From: Rikenellaceae bacterium
GTDB lineage: Bacteria > Bacteroidota > Bacteroidia > Bacteroidales > Rikenellaceae
Assembly: GCA_015059925.1 (NCBI GenBank)
Contig: SUZL01000010.1
Span: 1-64,000, forward strand
Length of the DNA stretch: 64,000 bases
Reading direction: 5' to 3'
Part shown: one piece after another, positions 9,185 through 17,841 of the stretch
Layout of the letters: each line of letters begins with the position of its first letter
Position numbering within the stretch: the stretch's first letter is position 1
Position numbers and translations under genes: made by a program
Notes under the pieces: model-generated
Databases searched by the model: none
Told to the model about the DNA's origin: nothing
What the model saw: only the letters and a program-made list of their open reading frames with translations

Positions 9185-10543
9185 TTACTTTTTAGCGGCA
9201 GCAGCTGCGGCGGCACGCGCGCGAATGATACCCATAACGGTCTGCTTACCCAGACGCACATAGTCCAGCAGGGCGATACCTGCGGGGCAGGTGTACTGGC
9301 AGCAACCGCACTCGATACAATCGGGGATGCGCTCGACCTCCATCTCGGCCCACATCTGCTTCGATGCCAGACGCTGCAACAAGTAGGGCTCCAATCCCAT
9401 CGGGCAGGCCTCGACACACTTGGCGCACTTGATACACTCGCTCGTGGGTACGCGGTGAGCATCCCCGCCGCTGAAAACAGTAATACCCGAGCAACCCTTC
9501 GTTACGGGCGAGTCGATGTTCACCATCGCACGTCCCATCATCGGGCCACCGTTTACCACCTTCACGTCGCCCTCGGGAAGACCACCTGCAAGCTCAATGA
9601 GCGCAGAGATGGGGGTACCCATACGGGTGAGCAGGTTGCGAGGCTCCTTCACGGCCTTACCCGTAATGGTTACCACGCGCTCGATCAGGGGCTTATTCTT
9701 CTGCACAGCCTCATATACGGCCAGCGCCGTCGATGCGTTGCACACCACGGCTCCGACGTGGATCGGGAGGCCCGGCGGAGGAGGTACCTCGCGGCCCGTG
9801 ATAGCGGCAATAAGCTGTTTCTCACCACCCTGCGGATACTGCACCTTCAGCGGTTCGACCTCTACGGCGAACTTACCCTTCGTGATGATATTATTCAGAT
9901 TGGCAATAGCATCGGGCTTGTTGTTCTCAACACCGATGATAGCCTTCTCAACGTTCAACGCCTTCTTCAGGATCTCAACGCCAACGAGCAGCTCCTCGCC
10001 GCGCTCCAACATCGTGCGGTGGTCGGAGGTAAGATAGGGCTCACACTCCACGCCGTTGATAATCAGGAACTCGGCCTTGCAGCCGTTGGGGATTGAGAGC
10101 TTGACGTGGGTGGGGAACGTAGCACCACCCATACCTACGATACCTGCGTCCTTGATCTTCGAGATGATAGCGGCCGAGTCCAGTGCGCACTCGCGCTTGA
10201 GCTCCTTCGAGCGGTCGATCTCGGGCATCCACTCGTCGCCCTCGCGCTTGATGGTGATCATCATCTGGCGCAGGCCCTGACCATTGGGCTGCAGATCGAC
10301 GGCCGTTACCGTACCCGAGATGGGAGAGTGGATGTTGGCCGACATAAAGCCCGTAGCCTCGGCTATAAGCTGGCCCGTGAGGACCTTATCGCCCTTGGCA
10401 ACCTTTGCGGTTGCGGGGGCACCGATGTGCTGTCCGAGCGGAATATTTACGACATCGGGAAGCGCCAAGGTCTCGATGGCCTTCGTGCAGCTCCATTTTT
10501 TATTATCCGACGGATGGACTCCGCCTATGGGAAATGTCTTCAT
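9185..10543 (-). CDS. rnfC: Electron transport complex subunit RnfC, NADH/FMN and 4Fe-4S binding
   Basis: A peripheral cytoplasmic subunit of 452 residues that exchanges electrons with NAD(H). An N-terminal lipoyl-like barrel is followed by the flavin/NADH-binding Complex1-51K domain (GMGGATFPTHVK around residue 147; NGVECEPYL around 174), then two 4Fe-4S clusters, CIKCAKCVEACP and CIECGCCQYTCP, near residues 375-430. It ends in an alanine run plus two lysines. Located between rnfB and rnfD with 8- and 21-base gaps. Confidence 0.96.
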   Translation of the reverse strand: MKTFPIGGVHPSDNKKWSCTKAIETLALPDVVNIPLGQHIGAPATAKVAKGDKVLTGQLIAEATGFMSANIHSPISGTVTAVDLQPNGQGLRQMMITIKREGDEWMPEIDRSKELKRECALDSAAIISKIKDAGIVGMGGATFPTHVKLSIPNGCKAEFLIINGVECEPYLTSDHRTMLERGEELLVGVEILKKALNVEKAIIGVENNKPDAIANLNNIITKGKFAVEVEPLKVQYPQGGEKQLIAAITGREVPPPPGLPIHVGAVVCNASTALAVYEAVQKNKPLIERVVTITGKAVKEPRNLLTRMGTPISALIELAGGLPEGDVKVVNGGPMMGRAMVNIDSPVTKGCSGITVFSGGDAHRVPTSECIKCAKCVEACPMGLEPYLLQRLASKQMWAEMEVERIPDCIECGCCQYTCPAGIALLDYVRLGKQTVMGIIRARAAAAAAAKK

Positions 10544-10551
10544 AATCTCTT

Positions 10552-11481
10552 CTATTTCTGCTCGTTAACACTCTTATTCTCTGCCTTGGGCTCTGCAACG
10601 GGCTTCTCCGCAGCTGGTTTCTCTGCGGTGGGCTTTGCAGCGGGGGCCTTAGGCTCCTTGGGCAGGGGATCCATACCCTTCAGCACGATTGCGCCCGTAG
10701 GACACTCATTGACACACTTGCGGCACAACTTACACTTCTGCGAGTCGATGTACGCAACGCCGTTCTCCACCGTGATAGCACCGAAAGCACACACCTTGGC
10801 ACACTTACCGCAACCGATACAGCCGGCCTTGCAGGCCTTCATCGTTACAGCGCCCTTGTCCTTCGATACGCAGCTTACATACACGGCGCGATTCTTGGGC
10901 CACTTCTTGCGGAGCTCGATGATACCCTTCGGGCAGGCCTTGACGCAGGCGCCACAAGCCGTACACTTATCGGGATCGACCTCGGCGATACCCGTCTCGG
11001 GGTTCACCTTGATAGCATCGAACTTACAGGCATCGACACAGTCGCCATAGCCCAAACAGCCGTAAGCACAAGCCGTCTCACCCACATAGAACGATGAGGC
11101 GATCACGCAACTCTTCGTTGCGTTGTACTCGTTGGTGCGGGGGCGCTTGCCACACACTCCGCCACAACGTACCGTTGCAACCGTAGGCTCCTTCTCGGGG
11201 GCTACCTTACCCAGATATGCCGCCGTTGATTTCATACACTCCGCACCACCAACAGGGCAGAAGAGTGCCGAGATATCATCGCGCAAGACCAATGCCTCGG
11301 CCATAGCACGACATCCGGCAAATCCACAACCACCGCAGTTAGCTCCCGGGAGCATCTTCTCCACCTCGTCGATGCGGGGATCCTCCTCGACCTTGAACTT
11401 CTGTGCCACAAAGTACAGAATAACGGCCGCAAGGATGCCCAACACACTGAGGGTCAGAATTGTTGATAATAATACCGTCAT
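10552..11481 (-). CDS. rnfB: Electron transport complex subunit RnfB, polyferredoxin
   Basis: The ferredoxin-docking subunit of Rnf. The 309-residue protein has one N-terminal membrane helix (4-26), a 4Fe-4S domain with C49-x2-C52-x4-C57 and C75, then several CxxCxxCxxxC(P) ferredoxin motifs (for example CTACGACVKACP, CIGCGKCAKVCA, CKLCRKCVNECP). The last 35 residues are Ala/Pro/Lys/Glu-rich without cysteines, longer than many homologues. Its start overlaps the rseC-like stop by 4 bases (ATGA), typical of coupled translation. Confidence 0.96.
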   Translation of the reverse strand: MTVLLSTILTLSVLGILAAVILYFVAQKFKVEEDPRIDEVEKMLPGANCGGCGFAGCRAMAEALVLRDDISALFCPVGGAECMKSTAAYLGKVAPEKEPTVATVRCGGVCGKRPRTNEYNATKSCVIASSFYVGETACAYGCLGYGDCVDACKFDAIKVNPETGIAEVDPDKCTACGACVKACPKGIIELRKKWPKNRAVYVSCVSKDKGAVTMKACKAGCIGCGKCAKVCAFGAITVENGVAYIDSQKCKLCRKCVNECPTGAIVLKGMDPLPKEPKAPAAKPTAEKPAAEKPVAEPKAENKSVNEQK

Positions 11482-11900
11482 TTTGTTTGTTTAATTATTA
11501 TAAATTTTATTGTATCTTTCACCTTATCACGCAACAAGTGCAGCAGCAGATAGTAGGCTGCCACTCCACCCAATGCCGCCACAACGGCCACGCCCTCGCT
11601 CGCGCCCACCGCAATCGTGCCGATGAGCAACAGCGTTAAAACAAAAAAAGGCACCACATAGGCCAACACGACCGACTTAGCACCCATCGAGCGGCTCAAA
11701 AGAGCCACCTCAACACTCTCTCCAACCGTAAATTCATTTGCCGCCGAGGTATGCACCTCAACGATCTTCTCGGCCGTCTCCGACGCGCCACACACAGCCT
11801 TGGCCTGACAACTGCCGCACGCACTATTGACCGTCATTCGCACCGTAATGCAATCGCCATCGATGCGCACGATCTCTCCCGTGTGTTTAATATCTGCCAT
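11478..11900 (-). CDS. rseC: SoxR-reducing/RseC-family protein
   Basis: A 140-residue protein with an N-terminal soluble part containing C17, C28, C31 and C37 (SACGSCQAKAVCG), followed by two close membrane helices (about 80-125). This is the RseC/MucC fold commonly found as the first gene of Bacteroidetes and Clostridia rnf operons. Members are linked to electron delivery to SoxR, probably through Rnf; the role in this organism is inferred from position. It lies 20 bases downstream of nadE and overlaps rnfB. Confidence 0.88.
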   Translation of the reverse strand: MADIKHTGEIVRIDGDCITVRMTVNSACGSCQAKAVCGASETAEKIVEVHTSAANEFTVGESVEVALLSRSMGAKSVVLAYVVPFFVLTLLLIGTIAVGASEGVAVVAALGGVAAYYLLLHLLRDKVKDTIKFIIIKQTK

Positions 11901-11919
11901 AGCGCGCCCCCGTTATGGA

Positions 11920-13503
11920 TTAATAACCGTACTTATTAACCAACGGGAAGAGGCACTCGTGACGGAACGAACTGGTCGAGAGACGCAACACGGGGGGATA
12001 CTGATAACGCTTCTTCACGTTCTGCATCACCATCGAGTGAATCTTCTCCACAACCTCCGAGTCGAAGCCCGCATTGATGATCTCCTCGCGGTGCTGGCCA
12101 ACCTCGATCATACGATACAGGATGGCGTCGATAACCTCGTAGGGAGGCAGGATGTCGCTATCCTTCTGGTTGGGACGAAGCTCCGACGAGGGCTCCTTCT
12201 TCAGGATCGATTCGGGGATTACGTTGTCGAATTTGAGATTGATATATCGTGCCAGATCGTACACTTCGCTCTTGTAGAGGTCGCCCGTAGGGCTGAATGC
12301 CCCCGCCGTATCACCGTAGAGCGTACACCAGCCGATGGCATTCTCGCTCTTGTTCGACGAGTTGAGCAGGATGTAACCATCCTTGTTCTGCAACGCCATC
12401 AGCAGCACCGTACGGATACGCGACTGGATATTCTCCTCCGTAGCGTCAAACTCCGTACCGCCGGTAACGGGTTTTAGTGTATCCATAATTGCTGTGTAGG
12501 CCTCGTTGATGGGCAGAACGCTGAACTCAATGCCCAGATTATCGGCCAGCTGCTTGGCATCCTCGACCGACTCCTCCGACGAGAACTGCGAGGGCAACAT
12601 CAAACCCTTCACATTCTCCTTGCCCAATGCTCCGACCGCCAGACAAGCCACGACCGACGAGTCGATACCGCCCGACAGACCTACGCAGGCTTTGTAATAA
12701 CCACTCTTGTGGAAGTAATCGCGCAGGCCCAGACAAGCTGCCTGATAGACCATTCGTGTGCGGTCGTTGTAGGTCGTGTAGGGAACCTCAACGCTCTCGT
12801 GCTCGGCCATAGTGTCGAACACAACGAAATCCTCCTCGAAGCTCTTCATCAGAAGCTCGACCTTGCCCTGCTTGTTTATGATGCCCGACGTACCGTCATA
12901 GACCAGATCGCCCGAGCCACCGACCTGATTGATCAGGATGACATTGCGGCCCTCGGTAAATGTGAGTCGGCGCATAGTCTCCAATCGGCGCGAGAGGAGG
13001 CCCTTGCCATAGCGGCGCGAGTTGATGCTCACAACAAAATCGGCCTCCGAGGCGAGCTCGTTCAGGCGCGAGAGGTCGTCGCCGACCATAACGGCGATGT
13101 TGCGTCCGCAGACGTCGATCACCTTGTAGCCCTCGCCACCCACGATGAAGCCCATCTCGCGGCGAGCCGAAACGTGCTGTTTCTCGACAATCTGGTCGAT
13201 GCGGCCACGACGCAATACGGCAGCAGCGCTCACCGCTCCACGCTCGGTAAGATAGGGCGAGCCAACGATGGCCGTCAGGCGTTTACAATGGGCCGCGATC
13301 TGCTCCAGAGCCTCCTCGCACAGGGTGAGGAACGTAGTCTTACGCAGCAGATCGTAGGCGGGCGTACCGCTCACGGCATACTCGGCAAATAGCACCAGAT
13401 CAGCCTTTTCGGCCTCGGCCTTACGGATGGCGTCGATGATTCGGGCGACGTTGCCGTCGATATCTCCGATAGTGTAGTTTAATTGAGCAAGAGCGATCTT
13501 CAT
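11920..13503 (-). CDS. nadE: NAD+ synthetase, two-domain type with altered glutaminase site
   Basis: Amidates nicotinate adenine dinucleotide to NAD+. The 527-residue protein has an N-terminal nitrilase-like glutaminase domain (about 1-230) and a C-terminal ATP-pyrophosphatase domain with the P-loop SGGIDSS at 277-283, plus the conserved SNKSE and GDTAGAFSPTGDLYK blocks. In the glutaminase domain E41 and K108 can be placed, but the strand that normally ends in (I/V)CED reads VMVG141-DD, so the catalytic cysteine is glycine. The protein is therefore predicted to use free ammonia. The start at 13503 was chosen because MKIALAQLNYT is the canonical N terminus. The rseC-rnf genes follow within 20 bases. 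Confidence 0.92.
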   Translation of the reverse strand: MKIALAQLNYTIGDIDGNVARIIDAIRKAEAEKADLVLFAEYAVSGTPAYDLLRKTTFLTLCEEALEQIAAHCKRLTAIVGSPYLTERGAVSAAAVLRRGRIDQIVEKQHVSARREMGFIVGGEGYKVIDVCGRNIAVMVGDDLSRLNELASEADFVVSINSRRYGKGLLSRRLETMRRLTFTEGRNVILINQVGGSGDLVYDGTSGIINKQGKVELLMKSFEEDFVVFDTMAEHESVEVPYTTYNDRTRMVYQAACLGLRDYFHKSGYYKACVGLSGGIDSSVVACLAVGALGKENVKGLMLPSQFSSEESVEDAKQLADNLGIEFSVLPINEAYTAIMDTLKPVTGGTEFDATEENIQSRIRTVLLMALQNKDGYILLNSSNKSENAIGWCTLYGDTAGAFSPTGDLYKSEVYDLARYINLKFDNVIPESILKKEPSSELRPNQKDSDILPPYEVIDAILYRMIEVGQHREEIINAGFDSEVVEKIHSMVMQNVKKRYQYPPVLRLSTSSFRHECLFPLVNKYGY

Positions 13504-13548
13504 TTTTCGCGAAATGATTAAGGATGCATACCAATCACAAATACGCCG

Positions 13549-13556
13549 CAAAGGTA
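13549..13556 (-). promoter_or_regulatory. -7 box for nadE (possibly the nadE-rseC-rnf row)
   Basis: Minus-strand TACCTTTG, 46 bases upstream of the nadE start. TTTG sequences lie 12 and 16 bases further upstream. No separate promoter fits the 20-base gap before rseC, so this one may drive the whole row. Confidence 0.5.
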
Positions 13557-13601
13557 GCGATTATTTTGCAAACAAAGGAATATTCGTAGCGATTTTTGCA
13601 T

Positions 13602-13640
13602 AAAATAAGGGATAGATTCCCGAAGGCATCCATCCCTTAA
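13602..13640 (-). terminator. Terminator after the zinc-ribbon gene
   Basis: The stem AAGGGATGGAT / ATC-ATCCCTT, followed on the minus strand by TTATTTTA, ends the six-gene row 13691-19311. Confidence 0.7.
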
Positions 13641-13690
13641 AATTTTTCGTTTGATAAGGAGGCTTACACGCACTCCCCCCCCTTGCTTGA

Positions 13691-14440
13691 TTACTCCTCA
13701 TTGTCGGCCACGAGGATACGTCCGCAGTACTCACACACGATGAGTTTCTTGCCCTGACGGATATCCACCTGACGCTGGGGAGGAATACGGTTGAAGCAAC
13801 CGCCGCACGCATCGCGCTTTACGGTAACTACCGCAAGACCATTGCGCACGCTACGACGAATACGGTCGTAAGCCGTAAGCAGACGCTCGTCGATCTTGGT
13901 CTTGGCCTTGCCAGCCTTCACCTCCAGAGCGGCTACCTGATCGGCAGTCTCGGCCTCGATGCTCTCCAGCTCGCTGCGCTTGGCCGTAAGATCGATGTTA
14001 CGGTCGGCAACGACAGCCTCGGCATTCTCCAGCTGCGCCTTCTTGTTCTTAACGGCTACGGCGTACTCCTTCAGACGCTTCTCCGCAAGCTCGATCTCCA
14101 ACTCCTGATACTCGATCTCCTTGGTGATGGCATCATACTCACGATTGTTGCGCACGTTGTTCTGCTGCTCCTTGTAGTGGGCGATCTGGATCTTGGCCTG
14201 ATCGATCTCGCGCTTGCGCTGCTTGGTCAGGGAGTTAAACTCCTCGATCTCGCCATTGATATTCTCGATTCGGGTATTCAGGCCCTCGATCTCGTCCTCC
14301 AGATCCTGCACCTCCAGAGGCAACTCACCCTTGACCTTGTTGATTTCATCGATCTGAGAATCTATCTTCTGCAACTCGTACAGAGCCATAATCTTCTCCT
14401 GCATCGAGTAATCGACTTCAGATGTTTTTTTCTGTGCCAT
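13691..14440 (-). CDS. Coiled-coil protein with C4 zinc ribbon (DUF164-like)
   Basis: A 249-residue protein. Residues about 15-180 form a long, highly charged coiled-coil hairpin; the C terminus carries a four-cysteine zinc ribbon, CGGCFNR followed by CEYCGRIL. Proteins of this type are widely conserved next to nif3 genes and are thought to bind nucleic acid, but no activity is established. It ends the row after nif3, with a 16-base gap. The LQKIDSQIDEI heptads at the start suggest oligomerisation. Confidence 0.85.
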   Translation of the reverse strand: MAQKKTSEVDYSMQEKIMALYELQKIDSQIDEINKVKGELPLEVQDLEDEIEGLNTRIENINGEIEEFNSLTKQRKREIDQAKIQIAHYKEQQNNVRNNREYDAITKEIEYQELEIELAEKRLKEYAVAVKNKKAQLENAEAVVADRNIDLTAKRSELESIEAETADQVAALEVKAGKAKTKIDERLLTAYDRIRRSVRNGLAVVTVKRDACGGCFNRIPPQRQVDIRQGKKLIVCEYCGRILVADNEE

Positions 14441-14456
14441 ATATTATAAATTTATT

Positions 14457-15257
14457 TTAGACCTCGTTGGGGCAACCCGCCGTCATATAATTGACGGGGT
14501 TACGCGAGCGCACACTCTTGCGAACGGCAAAGATAGGTAAAATTTTTGATAAAATATCAAATAAAATCTGAATTGCGCAATATTCGCTCTCAAAATGTCC
14601 CATATCGGCTAAAATAACCGCATTTTCGTGCCTCATAAAGTCGTTATACTTAAGATCGGCCGTGAGATATATGTCGGCTCGGGCTCGACGGGCATCGTCG
14701 ATAAGCGATGCGCCGGCTCCCGTGCATATAGCAACGCGGCTCACCTCGGCCCGCACAACATCGCTATGGCGCAACGCCTTCACACCGAAGCGCTCCATCA
14801 CCTTCAGCATAAACTCCTCGCTCGGCTGCGGCTCCACATCGCCCACAACGCCAAAGCCTGCGCCCTCGGCATTGGTAGCCTGCAACACCTCCATATTTCT
14901 CAGGCCGAGCATCTCGCCCACGCGCCAGCTCATACCCTGCGGCGTGGAGTCCAGATTGGTATGCGCCGCATAGAGCACGATGCCGTGGCGGATGGCCATT
15001 TCGACACATCGCTCCGTCTGAGAGGCGGAGTTAAAACGTTTCAGGGCGTGGAAGATGATGGGATGGTGGGTGATGATCATATCGCACCCCTCCGCAAGAG
15101 CCTCCTCGATCACCTCTTCGGTTACATCGACGGCCAGCAGAGCCTTGCTAACCTCGTCGTCCATACGGCCCACGATAAGGCCCGAGTTGTCGTACGACTC
15201 CTGTAATGTGAGCGGTGCGAAGGACTCAATCGCCGCCGCTATATCTCTCACTCTCAT
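14457..15257 (-). CDS. Nif3-like dinuclear metal-centre protein (YbgI family)
   Basis: A 266-residue member of the Nif3/YbgI family, which forms a toroidal hexamer with a dinuclear metal site per subunit. Metal-ligand motifs are visible: DNSGLIVG near residue 22, ITHHPIIF around 61-68, YAAHTNLDS near 97-105 and the late GHFESE. The C-terminal NPVNYM sequence is the family's conserved tail. Function is unresolved in the family (GTP cyclohydrolase-type folate step and RNA-related roles have both been suggested). It starts 3 bases after merR ends. Confidence 0.87.
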   Translation of the reverse strand: MRVRDIAAAIESFAPLTLQESYDNSGLIVGRMDDEVSKALLAVDVTEEVIEEALAEGCDMIITHHPIIFHALKRFNSASQTERCVEMAIRHGIVLYAAHTNLDSTPQGMSWRVGEMLGLRNMEVLQATNAEGAGFGVVGDVEPQPSEEFMLKVMERFGVKALRHSDVVRAEVSRVAICTGAGASLIDDARRARADIYLTADLKYNDFMRHENAVILADMGHFESEYCAIQILFDILSKILPIFAVRKSVRSRNPVNYMTAGCPNEV

Positions 15258-15260
15258 AGG

Positions 15261-15800
15261 CTAAAAGAGCGACTGCTCGTAAAATGGGAACAACTCCTTC
15301 TCTTCCTCCTCGGCGCGCTTGCGACGCTTCGCCGGGCGACGCTTCGTCGTCTCCTCGCTCTTCGGCTGAGCGGGCTCCTCGGCTGGTTTCTCCTTCTCGG
15401 GCGCAACCTCGGCAATCGGCTCGGCCACCTCCTGCACACCCTCCGCAGAGTCCAGCACCTGCTCGCCATCGCCAGCCTTCAGCTCCTCGCGCACCTCGAC
15501 CAGAAGCGAGCGCACCTTCTGCAGACGCTCCAGTAGCTCCATCTCGCGCTTGAGCTCGTCCTGCGACGACTGGCGCAACACCTTGGCCGCACCCTTGAGC
15601 GTCATACCGCGCTCCTTGACCAGATGATAAATCTGCTTGAGTCGCTCGACATCGGCCTCGGTAAACATACGGTTGCCCTTTGCATTTTTGTGAGGTTTCA
15701 GACAGTCGAACTTCGACTCCCAGTGGCGTATGAGCGACTGATTCACGTCGAACATCTCGGCCACCTCACCCATCGAGTAGTAGATCTTCTTTACTGCCAT
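15261..15800 (-). CDS. MerR-family transcriptional regulator
   Basis: A 179-residue DNA-binding protein. The winged-helix MerR domain occupies residues 1-75 (YYSMGEVAEMFDVNQSLIRHWE, then a KGNRMFTEADVERL wing). A short helix follows, and the last 70 residues are a Glu/Pro/Lys/Arg-rich low-complexity tail with no metal-binding cysteines, so it is not a mercury sensor. This MerR type is common in Bacteroidetes housekeeping clusters with unknown regulon. Gaps to neighbours are 20 and 3 bases. Confidence 0.87.
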   Translation of the reverse strand: MAVKKIYYSMGEVAEMFDVNQSLIRHWESKFDCLKPHKNAKGNRMFTEADVERLKQIYHLVKERGMTLKGAAKVLRQSSQDELKREMELLERLQKVRSLLVEVREELKAGDGEQVLDSAEGVQEVAEPIAEVAPEKEKPAEEPAQPKSEETTKRRPAKRRKRAEEEEKELFPFYEQSLF

Positions 15801-15820
15801 AGCAATATCTGTTTTATTCG

Positions 15821-17197
15821 TTATTTCAAAATCCTGAGCGACGAGGGGTACATATTATTCACTCGCGCCCCCACGCGCTTGACAAATCCCAGCGCCTGCC
15901 CATCGTGCAGCACCAAATTCAATCCCTCCTTAAACGGCTCGGCCGCCACCTCCTGCCTACGCAGGAACTGAAGCGCCACATCGGTCTCCACCTCGCGGCT
16001 GGCGACGGCTTCGCGGTTGAGCCCCACGTAGAAAGCCAACGCCCCATCGGGCTTTAGTCGGCCCTTAAATATCTGGCCCATAGCCACTCCCGAGTATATC
16101 ACCGACAATGCGCCCGACATCGCCTCTAAAGCCTCGTAGTGCTCCCGACGGCAGGCATACAGCATCTCGCCCGCGCCATAAAATCGCATCTTCTCGGGTT
16201 CAAGCACCCAGCGCACGAGCTCCTGCTCGCTCTGACGATCGAGTTTGGTCAGCACCTGTCGGCGCGACTTTGGGAGTCGGCGGCGCGAGGAGTCGATACC
16301 CGCCTTCACCGCTACGCCCATAAACATTCCCTCGCCCTGAACTCGGTGCGGGAAGAATCGGAAGGTCTGGAACACACCCTCTCGGCCACGCACCACGCCC
16401 CACTCCTCGGGGCAGGCTATTTCGTCAAGCGGCTCGAGCTGATCGCCCCACTCCTCAGAGGCTCGCCTCAGCACGCCCTCATCCTCCGAGCGGTTGAACG
16501 TGCAGGTACTATATATCAACACTCCCCCGGGCCGCAGGACCTGAAAGGCGTTCTCAAGGATCTCCCACTGTCGCTCGGCGCACATCGCTACATTTTGGTC
16601 GCTCCACTGCTCGACAGCCTCCTCCGACTTGCGGAACATACCCTCGCCCGAGCAGGGCGCATCGACCGCCACCGCATCGAACCAACCCTCAAGGGCCGTA
16701 AGGCGCGAGGAGTCGTTGCAGGTGATGACCATATTGGCCAAGCCCCACTTGCGGGCGTTATCGGCCAAGACAGCTGCGCGACTGCGATTTATCTCGTTGG
16801 CCACGACCAATCCCTCGCTGCCGACCAACGAAGCATAGTGGGTACTCTTACCTCCCGGGGCGGCACACACGTCGAGGATGCGTCGTCCGCGACACTCCGC
16901 AAGTCCACCCAAGGCCTGCATCATAATATATCCCGCAAACTGCGAACTCGCCTCTTGAACGTAGTAGGCTCCCGCGTGAAAAGCGGGATCGAGCGTAAAT
17001 GCGGGGCGCTCGTCGAGCATATACCCCCACTCGCACCACGGCACACGCTTCGAGGGCCACTTCGGTGTGGAGAGTTTCTCGGGGTTGAGTCTAATGGAGG
17101 TCGAGGGCTCGGTTTGAAGTGCTGCACACAGCCGCTCGGCCTCGGTCGGGCCCAGCTCCCTTGTCATCCTATCTATAAATCTCTCGGGTAAGTTCAT
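15821..17197 (-). CDS. RNA cytosine-C5 methyltransferase, NOL1/NOP2/Sun (RsmF-like)
   Basis: S-adenosylmethionine-dependent m5C methyltransferase acting on rRNA or tRNA. The SAM-binding DVCAAPGGKSTH motif, catalytic PCSGEG motif (motif IV cysteine) and STCTF motif (motif VI cysteine) are all present in the first 280 residues. The C-terminal 170 residues match the RsmF/YebU extension (PUA-like), giving 458 residues. The exact target base (16S C1407 in Escherichia coli RsmF) is an inference. It is co-directional with dNK (15-base gap) and merR (20-base gap). Confidence 0.9.
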   Translation of the reverse strand: MNLPERFIDRMTRELGPTEAERLCAALQTEPSTSIRLNPEKLSTPKWPSKRVPWCEWGYMLDERPAFTLDPAFHAGAYYVQEASSQFAGYIMMQALGGLAECRGRRILDVCAAPGGKSTHYASLVGSEGLVVANEINRSRAAVLADNARKWGLANMVITCNDSSRLTALEGWFDAVAVDAPCSGEGMFRKSEEAVEQWSDQNVAMCAERQWEILENAFQVLRPGGVLIYSTCTFNRSEDEGVLRRASEEWGDQLEPLDEIACPEEWGVVRGREGVFQTFRFFPHRVQGEGMFMGVAVKAGIDSSRRRLPKSRRQVLTKLDRQSEQELVRWVLEPEKMRFYGAGEMLYACRREHYEALEAMSGALSVIYSGVAMGQIFKGRLKPDGALAFYVGLNREAVASREVETDVALQFLRRQEVAAEPFKEGLNLVLHDGQALGFVKRVGARVNNMYPSSLRILK

Positions 17198-17212
17198 CTC
17201 GCTGGCGTAGGG

Positions 17213-17821
17213 TTATTTGCGGGCCATCGCCTCGAGCTGCTCGCAGATGCGATCCACGACCTCGGGGTTGGCGACAAAATCATCGACATCCTTATCGATG
17301 ATGAGCACCTGACCTTTATATATATTATTAATCCACTCCTCATACTTCTCGTTAAGGCTCGAGAGGTACTGCTCGTCGATATTCATCTCGTAGGCTCGGC
17401 CGCGCCGTTTTATCTGCGCCACGAGCGTCGGGATGCTCGCACGCAGGTAGATCAGCACATCGGGCTGGGGGATGAGCGTGGTGGTAAGATCAAATATCTT
17501 CATATATGTAGCAAAGTCGCGCGACGAGATTAGCCCCATCTGATGGAGGTTCTCGGCAAAGATGTGGGCATCCTCGTAGATGGTGCGATCCTGAAAGATG
17601 TTATCGCCGCCCGAGCGGAGCATATCGAGCGTCTGCTCGATACGGCTGCCGAGGAACGAGATCTGGAGCTGGAACGCCCAGCGACTCATATCGTTATAGA
17701 AGTCGCCGATGTAGGGGTTGTCGCTCTCCTCGTAGTAGGCCTTCGCCCCATAGCGACGAGTAAGGATCTCAGTAAGGGTGGTTTTGCCACTGCCTATGTT
17801 ACCTGCAATTGCTACATACAT
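17213..17821 (-). CDS. Deoxynucleoside kinase
   Basis: Phosphorylates deoxynucleosides for salvage. The P-loop GNIGSGKTTL (residues 7-16), the EESDNPY segment binding the sugar, the DRTIYEDAHIFA catalytic stretch and the RGRAYE LID arginines match the dCK/dGK/TK2 family. Length 202 is typical. Substrate preference (deoxyadenosine, deoxyguanosine or deoxycytidine) cannot be read from sequence alone. Neighbouring genes are translation- and RNA-related, so the operon is functionally mixed. Confidence 0.9.
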   Translation of the reverse strand: MYVAIAGNIGSGKTTLTEILTRRYGAKAYYEESDNPYIGDFYNDMSRWAFQLQISFLGSRIEQTLDMLRSGGDNIFQDRTIYEDAHIFAENLHQMGLISSRDFATYMKIFDLTTTLIPQPDVLIYLRASIPTLVAQIKRRGRAYEMNIDEQYLSSLNEKYEEWINNIYKGQVLIIDKDVDDFVANPEVVDRICEQLEAMARK

Positions 17822-17841
17822 ATCTATTGTTCTTTTATTTT

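Noticed and set aside
8423..10096. 557-codon open frame on the plus strand across rnfD/rnfC
   Set aside because: It is antisense to two certain genes, has His/Gln/Arg-rich composition with no domain, and arises from the strong codon bias of the opposite strand.
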